Below are positions 1 through 5,017 of a DNA stretch of 5,017 nt, piece after piece. The DNA is from Siphonobacter sp048595215 (lineage in GTDB: Bacteria > Bacteroidota > Bacteroidia > Cytophagales > Spirosomataceae). Below the pieces are notes generated by a model. That model was given only the letters and a program-made list of their open reading frames with translations, was not told the DNA's origin and did not search any database. The DNA lies in contig NZ_JBMDWJ010000131.1 of assembly GCF_048595215.1 (NCBI RefSeq), forward strand, positions 1 to 5,017. The letters are read 5' to 3'. The position numbers and the translations under genes were made by a program. Position 1 is the stretch's first letter; each line of letters opens with the position of its first letter.

Positions 1-846
1 ATAATCCTGGTGTCGGGCTTCTGGGGCGTGATACGCAATCTGTACGTAAGGCGAGGGTACGTCCCGATTTACCATTACCCGGCGTTCTCCCTTTTGCTCG
101 GGTTCTTTGTTGTGGACGACCGGAGGAGCCGGAGCCAGTACGGGAATGGGCTCGAAGTACTGCTCGGCCAATCGCTTGACATCGGCCAGCTTGACGTCAC
201 CGACGATAAAGGTGATGGCGTTATTGGGGGCATAATACGTTTTAAAGTAGTTGACCAGATCTTCCCGTTTCCAGTTCAGAATGTCTGACTCATACCCAAT
301 GACGCTCCACATGTAAGGGTGTTGGGAAAAAGCAACCGAAAGCATCGCCTGATCCAGTTCTTCTTCGGGGCTGTTTTCCAGCCCGGTGGTGTACTCCGAA
401 TGTACCACGCCGCGTTCCGACTCGATCATCTTGGGGTCCAGAGCCAGATCCCGAATCCGATCCGCTTCCAGATCGAAAATAGATTCCAGGGCGGTGGCCG
501 GGAAAAAATCCGTGTACACGGTCATGTCCTGACTGGTGTAGGCGTTATTCTGCCCACCGTTGAATTCCATGACCTGATCGAATTGCTTAGGACCGTATTT
601 CTTGGCTCCGTTGAACATCATGTGCTCGAAAAAGTGCGACAGTCCGGTGATGCCCTGTTTTTCGTTCCGCGAACCGACGTTCCAGAACAAATACATGTTC
701 GCGTTAGGAATCGAATGATCTTCCAGCACGAAGATTTTCATTCCATTTTTCAGGGTGAACGACTGGACATCTTCCGGTTTTAGCTGAGCGAAAGCGGGGA
801 CGCTCAGCCAGAAGGCCAGCCCCCACATACAAAAGCGTTTTAGCAT
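1..846 (-). CDS. Secreted M16 (insulinase-type) zinc peptidase, N-terminal part, cut by the window edge
   Basis: The reading frame starts at ATG 846-844 and stays open for 282 codons to the left edge, so the C-terminal part is missing. Residues 1-20 form a signal peptide (basic MLKR, hydrophobic core, AFA before Q21), so the product is exported to the periplasm or beyond. The M16 zinc site is intact: the inverted motif HFFEH is at 71-75, with E74 as the catalytic base, and the third ligand is E151 in the ESERGVVHSE segment, 76 residues past H75, as usual in the family. GGQNNAYTSQD (97-107), HPYMWSVIG (176-184) and YYAPNNAITFIVGDV (204-218) are further M16 landmarks, the last marking the start of the second half-domain. 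M16 members of this sort are usually 400-950 residues long, as one or two M16 units; which applies here cannot be seen. The likely role is degradation of extracytoplasmic peptides. The family call is certain, the substrate unknown. Confidence 0.93.
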   Translation of the reverse strand, partial: MLKRFCMWGLAFWLSVPAFAQLKPEDVQSFTLKNGMKIFVLEDHSIPNANMYLFWNVGSRNEKQGITGLSHFFEHMMFNGAKKYGPKQFDQVMEFNGGQNNAYTSQDMTVYTDFFPATALESIFDLEADRIRDLALDPKMIESERGVVHSEYTTGLENSPEEELDQAMLSVAFSQHPYMWSVIGYESDILNWKREDLVNYFKTYYAPNNAITFIVGDVKLADVKRLAEQYFEPIPVLAPAPPVVHNKEPEQKGERRVMVNRDVPSPYVQIAYHAPEARHQDY

Positions 847-874
847 GACAGAAAGGGGGAAAGGTGTAGAATAG

Positions 875-882
875 GAAAGTTA
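875..882 (-). promoter_or_regulatory. Possible weak -7 element for the M16 peptidase gene
   Basis: Read on the minus strand, TAACTTTC lies about 28 bp before the M16 start and differs from the Bacteroidota -7 consensus TAnnTTTG only in its last base. A TTG lies upstream, but at 23 bp it is further away than usual, so the match is weak. The 95 bp between the two minus-strand peptidase genes contain no convincing terminator, so the M16 gene may equally be read through from the M23 promoter. Confidence 0.25.
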
Positions 883-941
883 CAGGCAAACCTCGCAACG
901 GGGCTCAACTGTATGATGAATGGTTGTAGGAAAAGGGCTAC

Positions 942-1625
942 CTACAGGCCCGGAATCCGAAGGATCAGGTTGGGGTCGGGGCAGTTGGCCAGATACATTG
1001 TCCGATCCGACAAGCTACATACACCCGGATAATCGCCTGACCAGTCCTGCATCTCTTCAATGATCTGAAAATGCAGGTGCGGCGGCCAGTCGCCATTTTC
1101 CGGATACGGTCCGAATTCCGCAAAGGGCTCCCCCGCGGCAATGGTTTGGCCGGGCACTTTATCGCGTAACGACGCACGGCTGAGGTGACCGTACAGGGTA
1201 TGAAAAAGAGTTCCTTCGAGTTCGTGTTGCAGGATAATCGTGGGACCGTAATCACCAAAATTAGCGTTATCCCGTAGGCTATGAATGGTACCCGTTAGCG
1301 GAGCGGAAACGGGCGTACCTGCTTCGGCCCAAATATCGATTCCGAGGTGAATTTCCCGGGGTTCGGTTGTTTGCTGAAAATGTGGACTCCGCCGGTACAG
1401 AACCCGGTGTTCGTTATAGCCACCGACTCCGCATAGGGCTCCGGCTTCCTGGATTTCCTGCGTAACAAAGCGGGAAAAATCGGCCGTATCGCCGAGTTCC
1501 TGTTGCTGTAGAGCCTGATTTCCGGCAGTAAAGTCAAGAATTTTTACGCGAAAACGCTGCCAGTCGAAGGGTACTACGGAAGCAAAGGAAATTTGGTATT
1601 TCAGAAGCGTATCAGTAAGTTTCAT
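942..1625 (-). CDS. Cytoplasmic-looking M23 (LytM-fold) metallopeptidase-family protein
   Basis: This is a complete 227-residue protein starting at ATG 1625-1623. All M23 motifs are present: HLGID (H93 and D97, zinc ligands), YGHLS (H147, catalytic-type histidine) and PPHLHFQ (H183 catalytic, H185 zinc ligand). The M23 barrel spans about 90-190. Residues 1-70 form an extra N-terminal region, and the tail carries PGV (200-202) and CPDPNL (215-220). There is no signal peptide or membrane segment, which is odd for a peptidoglycan endopeptidase and suggests a cytoplasmic role. From my knowledge of the families, the barrel plus the PGV...CPDPNL tail resembles the central domain of large bacterial proteins in which a phosphotransferase-like domain, an M23 domain and a class-III aminotransferase are fused. 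This would be a stand-alone version. The M23 fold is certain and the active site looks intact, but the substrate is unknown. The M16 gene follows 95 bp downstream on the same strand. Confidence 0.9.
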   Translation of the reverse strand: MKLTDTLLKYQISFASVVPFDWQRFRVKILDFTAGNQALQQQELGDTADFSRFVTQEIQEAGALCGVGGYNEHRVLYRRSPHFQQTTEPREIHLGIDIWAEAGTPVSAPLTGTIHSLRDNANFGDYGPTIILQHELEGTLFHTLYGHLSRASLRDKVPGQTIAAGEPFAEFGPYPENGDWPPHLHFQIIEEMQDWSGDYPGVCSLSDRTMYLANCPDPNLILRIPGL

Positions 1626-1636
1626 GGATGGCTGTA

Positions 1637-1668
1637 TTTGGCAAGCCCCAAATCTACGTTTATATTTG
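1637..1668 (+). promoter_or_regulatory. Putative Bacteroidota-type promoter for the peptide transporter gene
   Basis: TTTG at 1637-1640 and TATATTTG at 1661-1668 are separated by 20 bp. These are perfect matches to the known Bacteroidota housekeeping consensus (TTTG at -33, TAnnTTTG at -7) at the expected spacing. Transcription would start near 1673-1675, leaving an untranslated leader of about 130 nt before the transporter ATG at 1808. The -33 box lies within the predicted leader of the divergent M23 gene, so polymerase should not be able to occupy both promoters at once. Confidence 0.6.
1644..1656 (-). promoter_or_regulatory. Putative promoter -7 element for the M23 gene
   Basis: On the minus strand, TAGATTTG (complement of 1656-1649) matches the Bacteroidota -7 consensus TAnnTTTG exactly. 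A TTCG about 20 bp upstream is a near match to the -33 TTTG. The predicted transcript would begin near 1643-1644, giving a leader of about 18 nt before the ATG at 1625. The element overlaps the left arm of the inverted repeat at 1646-1671. Confidence 0.5.
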
Positions 1669-1671
1669 GGG
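1646..1671. repeat. Perfect inverted repeat spanning both divergent promoters
   Basis: CCCCAAAT at 1646-1653 and ATTTGGGG at 1664-1671 form 8-bp perfect arms around a 10-bp centre, giving two-fold symmetry. The arms contain the TTTG halves of both -7 elements. Part of the symmetry follows from having two TTTG boxes back to back, but the flanking G runs extend it beyond the promoter consensus. It could be an operator for a dimeric regulator, or a by-product of paired promoters. No regulator gene is in the window. Confidence 0.55.
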
Positions 1672-1672
1672 T

Positions 1673-1807
1673 GCTACGAATTACCCTGCACTTGATTTAA
1701 AGCTGTCCAGAAGCTTTTTCAACGGCTTTAGTAAAGTAGCGGTTGCCCGGCACACGTCTATACGAAATCCAAAGTTTACTTAACTTCATTCATCAAAACG
1801 AAATCGG
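1673..1807 (+). promoter_or_regulatory. Long 5' leader of the transporter gene
   Basis: If the promoter at 1637-1668 is used, these roughly 135 bases are transcribed but not translated. They contain a small hairpin, AAAGCT (1699-1704) and AGCTTT (1712-1717) around a 7-nt loop, followed by further T residues to 1719, which superficially resembles an attenuator. The stem has only 6 pairs, 4 of them A-T, so it would be weak. I recognise no riboswitch class. There is no Shine-Dalgarno sequence before the ATG, which is normal for Bacteroidota. Confidence 0.3.
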
Positions 1808-3313
1808 ATGCCCGAATTTATTAAACCGCCTCAGACGAAACGGATTTTAGGCCACCCCCAGGGCCTTTTTTTGCTTTTCACTACGGAAATGTGGGAACGC
1901 TTCAGCTACTATGGCATGCGAGCCGTTCTTACGCTGTACTTTACGCAGGCGTTGATGCAAGACAAAGCCTTTGCGTCTAACTTCTACGGTGGTTATACGT
2001 CACTGGTCTATCTAACGCCCCTGATTGGTGGGTATATCGCGGATAAATACTGGGGCAACCGTCGCTCGATTTTAGTGGGTGGATTGGTCATGGCTCTGGG
2101 CCAGTTTTTCCTGTTCTGCTCGGGAAGTATGTATGACCAACCCGGCGGAGATATGCTGCTGTACATCGGGTTAGGCCTGATGATCGTTGGGAATGGATTC
2201 TTCAAACCCAATATCTCTTCGATGGTAGGGACGTTGTACGATCCGGCGGACCGCCGGAAAGATGCGGCGTATACCATTTTTTACATGGGGATTAACCTGG
2301 GGTCATTCATTGGACAAACGATTTGTGCCCTGGTGGGTAATACGGGTCGGCCCGAAGATTTTCGCTGGGCTTTCCTGGCCTGTAGCATTGCCCTTTTACT
2401 AGGTACCGTTGTCTTTCAATGGGGAAAAATCAAGTACCTCGTCACCTGGAAAGGTGAACCCGTAGGTGAAACGCCCGTTAACTCTCCCGCCGTAAAGTCG
2501 GTCTACTGGGTGTTGCCGGTTTTGCTGGTGGTAGGCCTGGGCATGTTATGGTTTGACGTAAACGTGTATCCGATTCTGCTTTGGTTTCCGCTGATTGGTG
2601 GCGTCGGTTCACTGGTTTTTATCCTGATGGATAAGTCCCTGAATGCGAAGGAAAAGCAACAGGTGATTGTTATTTACATCGTTTCGTTCTTCGTTATTTT
2701 CTTCTGGGCTGCTTTCGAGCAGGCCGGTGCTTCCTTGACGTTTTTCGCTGATGAACAGGTGGATCGCCAGTTGTTTGGCTGGACCATTCCCCCCGCATTG
2801 TTCCAAAATTTCAACCCCTTCTTCGTCGTCACCTGTGCCCCAGTTATGGCCGCCATCTGGACGTACCTGGGTAACAAGGGTATTGAACCCGCTTCGCCTT
2901 ACAAAATGGCGATTGGTCTGACGTTACTAGCTATTGGCTATCTGATTATGTTACCGGCCGTGAAAGATCCGGTACCGGGTGTGAAAGTAAGTGCGGGCTA
3001 TCTGGCTGCGTTGTACTTCTTCCATTCCGTTGGGGAGCTTTGCCTCTCTCCCATCGGTCTGTCACTGGTGAACCAGCTGGCCCCGGCCAAGTACAGCTCT
3101 TTGCTGATGGCGGTGTGGTTTCTGGCTAACGTAGCGGCCAATAAATTCGCGGGTACGCTGAGTTCGTACTATCCTGAAGCGGGTAAGATTACTAACTTCC
3201 TCGGCTATCAGATGGCGAGTCTGTACGACTTCTTCCTGCTTTTTGTGGTGATGTCCGGCGTAGCAGCGGTACTGCTGTTCCTGCTATCGAGACGACTTAC
3301 CCGAATGATGTAA
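1808..3313 (+). CDS. POT/PTR-family proton-coupled oligopeptide transporter
   Basis: This 501-residue inner-membrane protein of the major facilitator superfamily should import di- and tripeptides with protons. The family signatures are all present. The ExxERF motif, with YYG after it, is in TM1 (E27, E30, R31, F32, 34-36). The GGYIADKYWGNRRS signature is at 74-87. Other landmarks are lysine K133 in GFFKPNIS of TM4, the FYMGIN signature at 158-163, FWAAFEQ with E304 in TM7, and SVGELCLSPIGL with E410 in TM10. These charged residues correspond to the proton-coupling and peptide-terminus-binding residues of characterised POT proteins. About 12-14 hydrophobic helices are visible, with extra helices between the two six-helix halves (about 232-275), as in bacterial POTs. 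The length is normal and nothing is disrupted. The start is supported by the polar N-terminal tail leading directly to TM1. The gene stands alone, diverges from the M23 gene and ends in a strong terminator. Peptide specificity cannot be read from sequence. Confidence 0.96.
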   Translation: MPEFIKPPQTKRILGHPQGLFLLFTTEMWERFSYYGMRAVLTLYFTQALMQDKAFASNFYGGYTSLVYLTPLIGGYIADKYWGNRRSILVGGLVMALGQFFLFCSGSMYDQPGGDMLLYIGLGLMIVGNGFFKPNISSMVGTLYDPADRRKDAAYTIFYMGINLGSFIGQTICALVGNTGRPEDFRWAFLACSIALLLGTVVFQWGKIKYLVTWKGEPVGETPVNSPAVKSVYWVLPVLLVVGLGMLWFDVNVYPILLWFPLIGGVGSLVFILMDKSLNAKEKQQVIVIYIVSFFVIFFWAAFEQAGASLTFFADEQVDRQLFGWTIPPALFQNFNPFFVVTCAPVMAAIWTYLGNKGIEPASPYKMAIGLTLLAIGYLIMLPAVKDPVPGVKVSAGYLAALYFFHSVGELCLSPIGLSLVNQLAPAKYSSLLMAVWFLANVAANKFAGTLSSYYPEAGKITNFLGYQMASLYDFFLLFVVMSGVAAVLLFLLSRRLTRMM

Positions 3314-3332
3314 GCGACAAGAGGACGATAAG

Positions 3333-3368
3333 AAAACAGCTCCGGACGATGAATCCGGAGCTGTTTTT
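3333..3368. terminator. Strong bidirectional intrinsic terminator between converging genes
   Basis: AAAACAGCTCCGGA (3333-3346) and TCCGGAGCTGTTTT (3354-3367) form a perfect 14-bp stem with a 7-nt loop. The G+C-rich core is bordered by T residues on the plus strand (3364-3368) and on the minus strand (complement of 3336-3333). It lies 19 bp after the transporter stop codon, and its right end touches the stop codon (3369-3367) of the NTF2-like gene. It can therefore terminate both transcripts. Confidence 0.9.
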
Positions 3369-3813
3369 ATTTTCTACGCGTATCGCTAAGCTGGATAATC
3401 TTCCAGCCCTGATCGGTTTTATAGAATTGAAAAGCATCCACTCCTTTGTGACTAAATTCCTTATTGGCGTAAAATTCATAGAATGCCCAGGCCGTCGCCA
3501 GCCGGTCGTCTACGCGAATTTCACAGGACGTTATACGTTCTTCCACGTTCGTATCCGATGGAATCGAGCCAATAGCCTTGACGAAGACATCAATATTCTG
3601 ACTCTTTAGCACAGGCTGCCCCTGGCCGTTGACGAAGGTTGCTTGCAGGCGAGCTGAGGGATGAAAGACACTTCGTACAAGGTTGGTGTCCTTCTTGGCC
3701 ATTCCCTCAAAAAGCCGATCCACGACGGCCCGAATCGCAGGTTCTTCGGCCTGTTGAGCCTGTACTGAAAAAACGCCTAGTCCCAGTAAACTCGTCAATA
3801 CAATTTTTTTCAT
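3367..3813 (-). CDS. Secreted NTF2-like / putative lumazine-binding family protein
   Basis: This is a 148-residue protein. I chose ATG 3813-3811 because it places MKK directly before the hydrophobic core of a signal peptide (1-19, VQA before QQ). A TTG at 3828 would only add five polar residues. The mature part fits the small cone-shaped NTF2-like fold, in the branch labelled putative lumazine-binding. It has an N-terminal helix AIRAVVDRLFEGMAKKD (26-42), FHPSARL (50-56), a strand AWAFYEFYANKEF (109-120), and a closing GVDAFQFYKTDQGWKIIQLSDTRRK (124-148). Many members are of unknown function or bind small ligands, and no catalytic residue can be claimed. It follows the cytochrome c gene by 23 bp on the same strand, so the two are very likely one operon and both products act outside the cytoplasmic membrane. 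The stop codon abuts the shared terminator. Confidence 0.82.
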   Translation of the reverse strand: MKKIVLTSLLGLGVFSVQAQQAEEPAIRAVVDRLFEGMAKKDTNLVRSVFHPSARLQATFVNGQGQPVLKSQNIDVFVKAIGSIPSDTNVEERITSCEIRVDDRLATAWAFYEFYANKEFSHKGVDAFQFYKTDQGWKIIQLSDTRRK

Positions 3814-3836
3814 GTTGAAGGTATTCAATGATTGAA

Positions 3837-4673
3837 CTACTTGGATTTATGTTTGGCCATGTAGGAAAGGTAACCGACAATTTCGTTAATTTCTTTCGCT
3901 TCCAATCCCAGCGTAGGCATTTTCACCTTATTCCGGTACTGATCGGGGTGAGCGATGAAGGCCTTCAAATCATCCGTTTTCCAGTACTCCGTTACACTTT
4001 TAGGGAAATTCAGTTCGGGACCAAGCGTACCCCCGACGCCGTTGAGAGCATGGCAGGTTAAACAATGCGTTTTGAACAACCCGTACCCTTTGACGACGGA
4101 ATCATCGTCTTTCGGAAACAGAGCTTGCGTTTCTTTGGAAGCGGAGGTCAGGGAAATTTTAACCAGGTTATACGGCCACTTATAGGTAGCATCATCACCC
4201 GGAACGTCGGTATAGCAGATGTAATACGGAGCGATTTTCTTGGTTTCCGGACCTTTTTGTAAGGTCGTCCAGTCCTCTCCCTGGGGGGCATCGTGGTCCC
4301 GAACGGCTAGATACGCTTTTTTGCCGAGTACTTTCGTCAGGGGCATGGACGGATTATAGCCATCCTCGCATTCAAAAACGACCTGCGTCTCGGCTGTATT
4401 GACGCTAGTATACGCCGGGATCTGTTTCAAAACCGTAGCTAAGGGTATGGCATCGAACTGTTTCGTCCGGTGAAAAACGGGATCATTTGGTACGGTAATT
4501 GATTCCGTTGCCCCCAGCTTATCTTTCCACGCCACCAGGTCAATCGATAAGGAATCTGTACTTGCCTTCGGAGCTTGCGAAGTAGAATCAGTTGCTTCCG
4601 CCTGCGTCGCTTTGGAAGCGGGCTGGCAGGCCACACAGCCCAGAAAAAGGATAGAAATTAAGACTCGTTGCAT
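3837..4673 (-). CDS. Lipoprotein with a sulfite-oxidase-like domain fused to monohaem cytochrome c
   Basis: This is a 278-residue protein starting at ATG 4673-4671. A short lipoprotein-type signal ends at C13 or C16 (GCVAC). Neither gives a perfect lipobox, but C16 followed by a Ser/Thr/Ala/Gln-rich linker (17-42) is typical of an anchored lipoprotein. The C-terminal domain (about 190-276) is a class-I cytochrome c: CLTCH haem-binding motif at 204-208, GTLGPELN at 215-222, and KMPTLGL with M252 as probable distal ligand. The middle part (about 44-176) has the pattern of the second-half oxidoreductase molybdopterin-binding (sulfite oxidase) fold: DPVFHRTKQFDAIPLATVL, VVFECEDGYNPSMPL (98-112), AYLAVRDHD, and IAPYYICYTD...KWPYNLVKISL (148-175). 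I see no equivalent of the molybdenum-coordinating cysteine region, so the domain may not bind molybdopterin. The likely role is electron transfer at the cell envelope. The cytochrome call is certain, the N-terminal domain call moderate. Confidence 0.87.
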   Translation of the reverse strand: MQRVLISILFLGCVACQPASKATQAEATDSTSQAPKASTDSLSIDLVAWKDKLGATESITVPNDPVFHRTKQFDAIPLATVLKQIPAYTSVNTAETQVVFECEDGYNPSMPLTKVLGKKAYLAVRDHDAPQGEDWTTLQKGPETKKIAPYYICYTDVPGDDATYKWPYNLVKISLTSASKETQALFPKDDDSVVKGYGLFKTHCLTCHALNGVGGTLGPELNFPKSVTEYWKTDDLKAFIAHPDQYRNKVKMPTLGLEAKEINEIVGYLSYMAKHKSK

Positions 4674-4690
4674 ACGGACAAATATGAGAA
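4674..4690 (-). promoter_or_regulatory. Weak promoter-like element just upstream of the cytochrome gene
   Basis: On the minus strand CATATTTG (complement of 4686-4679) differs from TAnnTTTG in one base and lies only 5 bp before the ATG. If used, the transcript would be essentially leaderless. No -33 TTTG is found at the right distance. The true promoter may lie further upstream in the 4690-4800 stretch, where I see no good match. Confidence 0.2.
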
Positions 4691-4972
4691 AAAAGGCGAG
4701 ACGCTGGTAGGGTGTATGAGGTTTGATTTAAGGTGAAGGTTTGAGTCCTAGGGATATCATTTCTGGTGATTACTATTGAACGCTCGTAGCATTAGTAGCT
4801 GTTTTTAATTGGGGTCCTGAGCTGGATTTCTAATGCCATCCCTTTTAGTTGCCACTGCTGATTTTGTCCCTTTTGGCAGAACGATACTCCCAAACTTTCA
4901 CAATTTTATTATTCTCATTATCAGTACTCTATTCAACTATTCTCTATTTTTTCAGAAAAATTCATTACACCC

Positions 4973-5000
4973 GGGCAACCCTTTCGTCTTATCCTGCGAG
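4973..5000 (+). promoter_or_regulatory. Possible ECF-sigma-type promoter pointing out of the window
   Basis: GGGCAACC (4973-4980) resembles the AAC-containing -35 box common to extracytoplasmic-function sigma factors. CGAG (4997-5000), 16 bp downstream, sits where a -10 box would be, and is followed by a short AT-rich stretch. An AT-rich track lies just upstream. This is pattern resemblance only. The -10 match is weak, and the downstream gene, if any, is outside the window. Confidence 0.25.
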
Positions 5001-5017
5001 TATTTGATTGAAACTAG

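Larger units (their letters stand above)
4674..5017. other. Gene-poor AT-rich stretch at the right edge
   Basis: No recognisable gene is seen on either strand in these 344 bases. Base composition becomes strongly AT-rich from about 4890 to 4970. I find no tRNA-like cloverleaf, convincing terminator or insertion-sequence end. A plus-strand frame from ATG 4833 is open to the edge, but it does not look like protein. The region probably holds upstream regulatory DNA for the cytochrome operon (leftward) and for a gene lying beyond the right edge. Confidence 0.6.

Noticed and set aside
10..783. Two plus-strand open frames (10-288 and 319-783).
   Set aside because: They lie opposite the M16 peptidase gene, whose signal peptide and HxxEH zinc site are unmistakable. 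They are antisense shadows with no recognisable domain.
704..898. A 64-residue minus-strand frame overlapping the start of the M16 gene.
   Set aside because: It is out of frame with the M16 signal peptide, which explains the same DNA far better.
925..946. Inverted repeat TGTAGG/CCTACA around the M23 stop codon as a terminator.
   Set aside because: The stem has only 6 pairs and is not followed by a T-run on the minus strand, so read-through into the M16 gene is plausible.
2008..2877. Minus-strand open frames inside the transporter gene.
   Set aside because: They are shadows of the strongly supported POT coding frame and have no domain signatures.
3814..3828. A five-residue longer start (TTG at 3828) for the NTF2-like protein.
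   Set aside because: ATG at 3813 gives a canonical MKK signal peptide start. The extra residues NTF-N add nothing, and the first codon would be a rare TTG.
4833..5017. A plus-strand frame from ATG 4833 open for 61 codons to the window edge.
   Set aside because: The translation is rich in Phe, Ile, Leu and Asn from AT-rich DNA and matches no family I recognise. It also overlaps the ECF-like promoter pattern. A chance open frame is more likely, but a gene fragment running off the edge cannot be excluded.
4674..5017. tRNA, small RNA, insertion-sequence end or CRISPR repeat in the right-hand non-coding stretch.
   Set aside because: No cloverleaf, no regularly spaced repeats and no paired terminal inverted repeats were found. 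Short repeated words such as TCCCTTTT occur only twice and look like chance.

Overview
The window looks like chromosomal DNA of a Bacteroidota bacterium, most likely from the Cytophagales (Spirosoma, Siphonobacter or a relative). This is inferred from three things: Bacteroidota-type promoter elements (TTTG / TAnnTTTG), the near absence of Shine-Dalgarno sequences before the starts, and protein families with a Bacteroidota flavour (lumazine-binding/NTF2-like secreted protein, lipoprotein cytochrome c, long-linker POT transporter). By eye the coding DNA is of intermediate G+C. The genus cannot be fixed from the sequence alone.

Layout, left to right. (1) Positions 1-846, minus strand: the N-terminal 282 codons of a secreted M16 (insulinase-type) zinc peptidase, cut by the left edge. 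(2) Positions 942-1625, minus strand: a 227-residue M23-type metallopeptidase-fold protein with no signal peptide, 95 bp upstream of the M16 gene and possibly co-transcribed with it. (3) Positions 1626-1807: a divergent intergenic region with two back-to-back promoters whose -7 elements lie inside one inverted repeat. (4) Positions 1808-3313, plus strand: a complete POT/PTR-family proton-coupled di/tripeptide transporter. (5) Positions 3333-3368: a strong intrinsic terminator shared by converging genes. (6) Positions 3367-3813 and 3837-4673, minus strand: a two-gene operon, transcribed right to left, of a lipoprotein with a sulfite-oxidase-like N-terminal domain and a C-terminal monohaem cytochrome c domain, followed by a secreted NTF2-like protein. 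(7) Positions 4674-5017: a gene-poor, AT-rich stretch with a possible ECF-sigma-type promoter pointing out of the right edge.

Functionally, a secreted peptidase and a peptide importer lie close together, which would fit peptide scavenging, although they are divergently oriented with the M23 gene between them. The cytochrome operon is a separate periplasmic or membrane-anchored electron-transfer unit of unknown substrate. Most of the window is ordinary housekeeping or accessory chromosome. I see no mobile element, CRISPR array, RNA gene or defence system. The points most worth a second look are the cytochrome fusion, the stand-alone M23 protein that resembles the middle domain of much larger tripartite enzymes, and the divergent promoter pair.
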